NCBI GenBank assembly: GCA_023434025.1
Contig: JAEYTL010000030.1
Span: forward strand, 62,001 to 126,000
Direction of reading: 5' to 3'
Length of the DNA: 64,000 bases
From: Bacteroidota bacterium
GTDB taxonomy: Bacteria > Bacteroidota > Bacteroidia > Flavobacteriales > Flavobacteriaceae
Both the position numbers and the translations under genes were made by a program. The notes beneath the pieces are model-generated. The model was not told the origin of the DNA. It made no database searches and was given only the letters and a program-made list of their open reading frames with translations. Below are positions 61,932-64,000 of the stretch, in pieces. Positions within the stretch are counted from its first letter, which is position 1; each line of letters starts with the position of its first letter.

Positions 61932-63767
61932 ATGTTCAAAAAAAATTGCCAATATGCTGTTTTGCTTTTAATGGTTTTTACTTTACTGTCTGTGGACGGA
62001 TACAGCCAAAAAACCATTCAGAATGTTTACGGCAGAGAAAATTTAAGTTTAAACGGGCCATGGAAATATATCATTGATCCGTATCAAATGGGATATCTTG
62101 ACTACAGACAAAAACCGTTTGACCAGAGCAAATCCGGCAAAGGCGGGTTTTATGACAACCTGACCTCAATGGATAAAAAATCAAAGGCCGAATATAACTT
62201 TGATTTTGAACCGAATCTTCAGGTTCCGGGCGACTGGAACTCGCAGGATTCAAGACTTTTGTTTTATGAAGGAACACTTTGGTACAAACGGGATTTTTCG
62301 GTTTCGCTTCAGCGTGATAAAAAGTATTTTTTACATTTTGGAGCGGTGAACTACCAAGCCCATGTTTATTTAAACGGAAAAAAGCTGGGGGTTCACAAAG
62401 GAGGCTTTACCCCTTTTCAGTTTGATGTTTCTGATCAATTGAACGACGGAAATAATTTTGTGGTTGTGATGGTGGATAACACCCGAAAAAAAGATGAAAT
62501 CCCGACCATTAACACCGATTGGTGGAATTACGGCGGTATTACAAGGGATGTTACGCTTGTCACTACACCCAAATCGTACATCGAAGACTATAAGGTTCAA
62601 CTGGCAAAAGGCGACAAAAATAACATCGAAGGATTTGTTCAGGTAAAAGGCCTGGAAAATAAAGAAAGTATCGTACTTGAAATTCCGGAGCTCAAAATTA
62701 AATCGTCTTTTACAACGGATGAAAAAGGGTTCGTAAAATTCAAAATCCCGGTTAAAAAAGCACAGTATTGGTCGCCGGAAAACCCTAAACTATATGAAGT
62801 GATTTTATCTTCTAAAAGTGATAAAGTGGCTGATAAAATCGGATTCAGGACCATTCATACCGTAAATAAAGATATTTTTCTCAACGGCAAATCTATTTTT
62901 TTACGCGGCATTTCCGTGCATGACGAAAATCCTCTTCTGGGAGGAGGCAGACTGCGTTCTGAAGGCGACATGCGGATGATTTTAAACTGGGCCAAAGAAC
63001 TGGGATGCAACTACATACGCCTGGCTCATTATACCCATAACGAAACCATGCTTCGTCTGGCCGATGAGGTAGGGCTGCTCGTGTGGGCAGAAGTACCGGT
63101 TTACTGGACCATTTCATGGGCTAATCCGGATACGTATCAAAATGCAGAAAATCAGTTAACCGTTGGCATAGAACGGGACAAGAACAGGGCCTGTGTGGGA
63201 ATCTGGTCTGTGGGAAATGAAACCCCGATAAGCCCCGACAGAAATATTTTTATGGGTAAACTGGTGGACAAAGTGAGAAGTCTGGATGATACCCGGCTGG
63301 TCGCAGCAGCTCTTGAGGTAGAACGGGTGGGTTATACCGTTACGGTGGAAGATCCGCTGGGTGACAAACTGGATCTGGCCAGTTTTAATCAATACGGAGG
63401 CTGGTACTGGTCTGAACCCAAAGAACTGCCCAAATATTCCTTTGATATCAAGTTTAATAAACCGATTATTATTTCTGAATTCGGTGCCGAAGGCCTGGCC
63501 GGATACCATGCGGATGACGATACGGTGTGGAGCGAAGAATACCAGGAGCTGGTATATATCAACCAGCTTCAAATGCTTGAAAAAATGGAGGGTCTCCGCG
63601 GTATGACACCCTGGATACTGGTTGATTTTAAATCCCCCAGAAGGCAGCATCCGGTTTACCAGAACTTCTGGAACAGAAAAGGACTTATTTCGGAAACCGG
63701 CAAAAAGAAAAAGGCTTTCTTCGTATTAAAGAATTATTTTGAAAAAAAGAAAGAACAATATAAGTAA
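61932..63767 (+). CDS. GH2 beta-glucuronidase
   Basis: A 611-aa secreted GH2 enzyme (signal peptide MFKKNCQYAVLLLMVFTLLSVDGYSQ). Jelly-roll domain (about 35-200: LSLNGPWKYIIDPYQMG, NLQVPGDWNSQDSRLLFYEGTLWYKRDF), immunoglobulin-like domain, then the barrel with acid/base E430 in SVGNETP and nucleophile E516 in IISEFGAEG. An N-x-K motif (N581-R-K583-G), which binds the glucuronate carboxylate in known beta-glucuronidases, supports glucuronidase rather than galactosidase activity. The released glucuronate is the expected input of the uxaC operon. The start at 61932 is preferred because it begins the signal peptide. Confidence 0.9.
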   Translation: MFKKNCQYAVLLLMVFTLLSVDGYSQKTIQNVYGRENLSLNGPWKYIIDPYQMGYLDYRQKPFDQSKSGKGGFYDNLTSMDKKSKAEYNFDFEPNLQVPGDWNSQDSRLLFYEGTLWYKRDFSVSLQRDKKYFLHFGAVNYQAHVYLNGKKLGVHKGGFTPFQFDVSDQLNDGNNFVVVMVDNTRKKDEIPTINTDWWNYGGITRDVTLVTTPKSYIEDYKVQLAKGDKNNIEGFVQVKGLENKESIVLEIPELKIKSSFTTDEKGFVKFKIPVKKAQYWSPENPKLYEVILSSKSDKVADKIGFRTIHTVNKDIFLNGKSIFLRGISVHDENPLLGGGRLRSEGDMRMILNWAKELGCNYIRLAHYTHNETMLRLADEVGLLVWAEVPVYWTISWANPDTYQNAENQLTVGIERDKNRACVGIWSVGNETPISPDRNIFMGKLVDKVRSLDDTRLVAAALEVERVGYTVTVEDPLGDKLDLASFNQYGGWYWSEPKELPKYSFDIKFNKPIIISEFGAEGLAGYHADDDTVWSEEYQELVYINQLQMLEKMEGLRGMTPWILVDFKSPRRQHPVYQNFWNRKGLISETGKKKKAFFVLKNYFEKKKEQYK

Positions 63768-63847
63768 CCCTGTTTAGTACCATCAGTTTAATCTCTGATC
63801 AGATTACTCTTTGGAAAAAAACCAATACTAATTAAAAAATACTGAAA

Positions 63848-64000
63848 ATGAAAAATATGTTAAAAATTTTTATGCTGTCTGTTTTTATAGGTATAACGTC
63901 GTGTTCCGATGATGAAAAGATTGTTTTTGTAAATGGTGACACAGATACGGAACAACCTGTAGAGTCAGAATTCCCTACCGCAAAGCAAGTAATCCTGGAT
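63848..64000 (+). CDS. Surface lipoprotein, N-terminal part (runs off the window)
   Basis: The ATG at 63848 opens a frame through the right edge (51 codons visible). Signal peptide MKNMLKIFMLSVFIGITSC, then SDDEK, a Ser-Asp-Asp surface-export signal. The visible mature part is a Thr/Glu/Asp-rich linker (NGDTDTEQPVESEFPTA) typical before a binding or catalytic domain. Located 81 nt after the beta-glucuronidase gene on the same strand, it is probably another enzyme or glycan-binding protein of the locus. Identity cannot be told from the fragment. Confidence 0.8.
   Translation, partial: MKNMLKIFMLSVFIGITSCSDDEKIVFVNGDTDTEQPVESEFPTAKQVILD

Noticed and set aside
63156..63650. 164-aa open frame antisense to the beta-glucuronidase gene
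   Set aside because: It is a shadow of the conserved GH2 barrel frame, with no independent signals.

Overview
The window is chromosomal DNA from a member of Bacteroidota, most likely Flavobacteriaceae. The evidence is AT-rich intergenic DNA, promoters of the Bacteroidota type (-7 element TAnnTTTG close to the start codon), A-rich leaders instead of Shine-Dalgarno sequences, proteins with type IX secretion (T9SS) C-terminal sorting domains, a PorZ homologue, lipoproteins with Asp/Ser-rich surface-export signals after the lipobox Cys, and a SusC/SusD pair. No tRNA, rRNA, CRISPR array or intact insertion sequence was seen.

Layout. 1-2050: end of an HU-type protein gene, a tiny very basic ribosomal-like protein, and RNase G. 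2103-3400: a secreted protein and the decayed 3' end of a hipA kinase gene. 3401-12734: penicillin-binding protein 1C and a giant alpha-2-macroglobulin lipoprotein, with an AAA/DUF4143 ATPase gene of opposite strand between them. 12854-21723: tadA, then an ECF sigma factor with a TPR-bearing membrane anti-sigma candidate. Pointing away from these are a T9SS-secreted protein, a surface lipoprotein, a PKD/outer-membrane barrel fusion and a membrane-anchored TPR-CHAT peptidase. The two target units share a 35-bp ECF-type promoter, so this looks like one regulated envelope system.

21761-39356 is mostly housekeeping: dxs, a DUF3078 protein, dGTPase, a GNAT acetyltransferase, lepA, dusB, a MATE transporter, a LolC/E-like permease, rbfA, a trans-sulfuration enzyme, glutamate dehydrogenase and porZ. 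Several palindromic or structured intergenic repeats are scattered through it.

39416-64000 is a polysaccharide utilisation locus for a glucuronate-containing glycan. Surface parts are SusC, SusD, a PKD-CBM6 lipoprotein and a T9SS-exported binding-module protein. Enzymes are a GH2 beta-glucuronidase (with the N-x-K uronate motif), a GH3 beta-glucosidase and an unclassified clan GH-A-like lipoprotein. An ExuT-type permease imports hexuronate, and a five-gene operon (SDR fructuronate reductase, UxuA, UxaC, KdgK, Eda) converts glucuronate to pyruvate and glyceraldehyde-3-phosphate. A hybrid two-component regulator sits in the middle. All five target transcription units carry a T(A/G)CCCC(T/C) box whose first C is 46-47 nt upstream of the -7 element. 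This is a strong candidate for its binding site. The locus runs off the right edge in a further lipoprotein gene.
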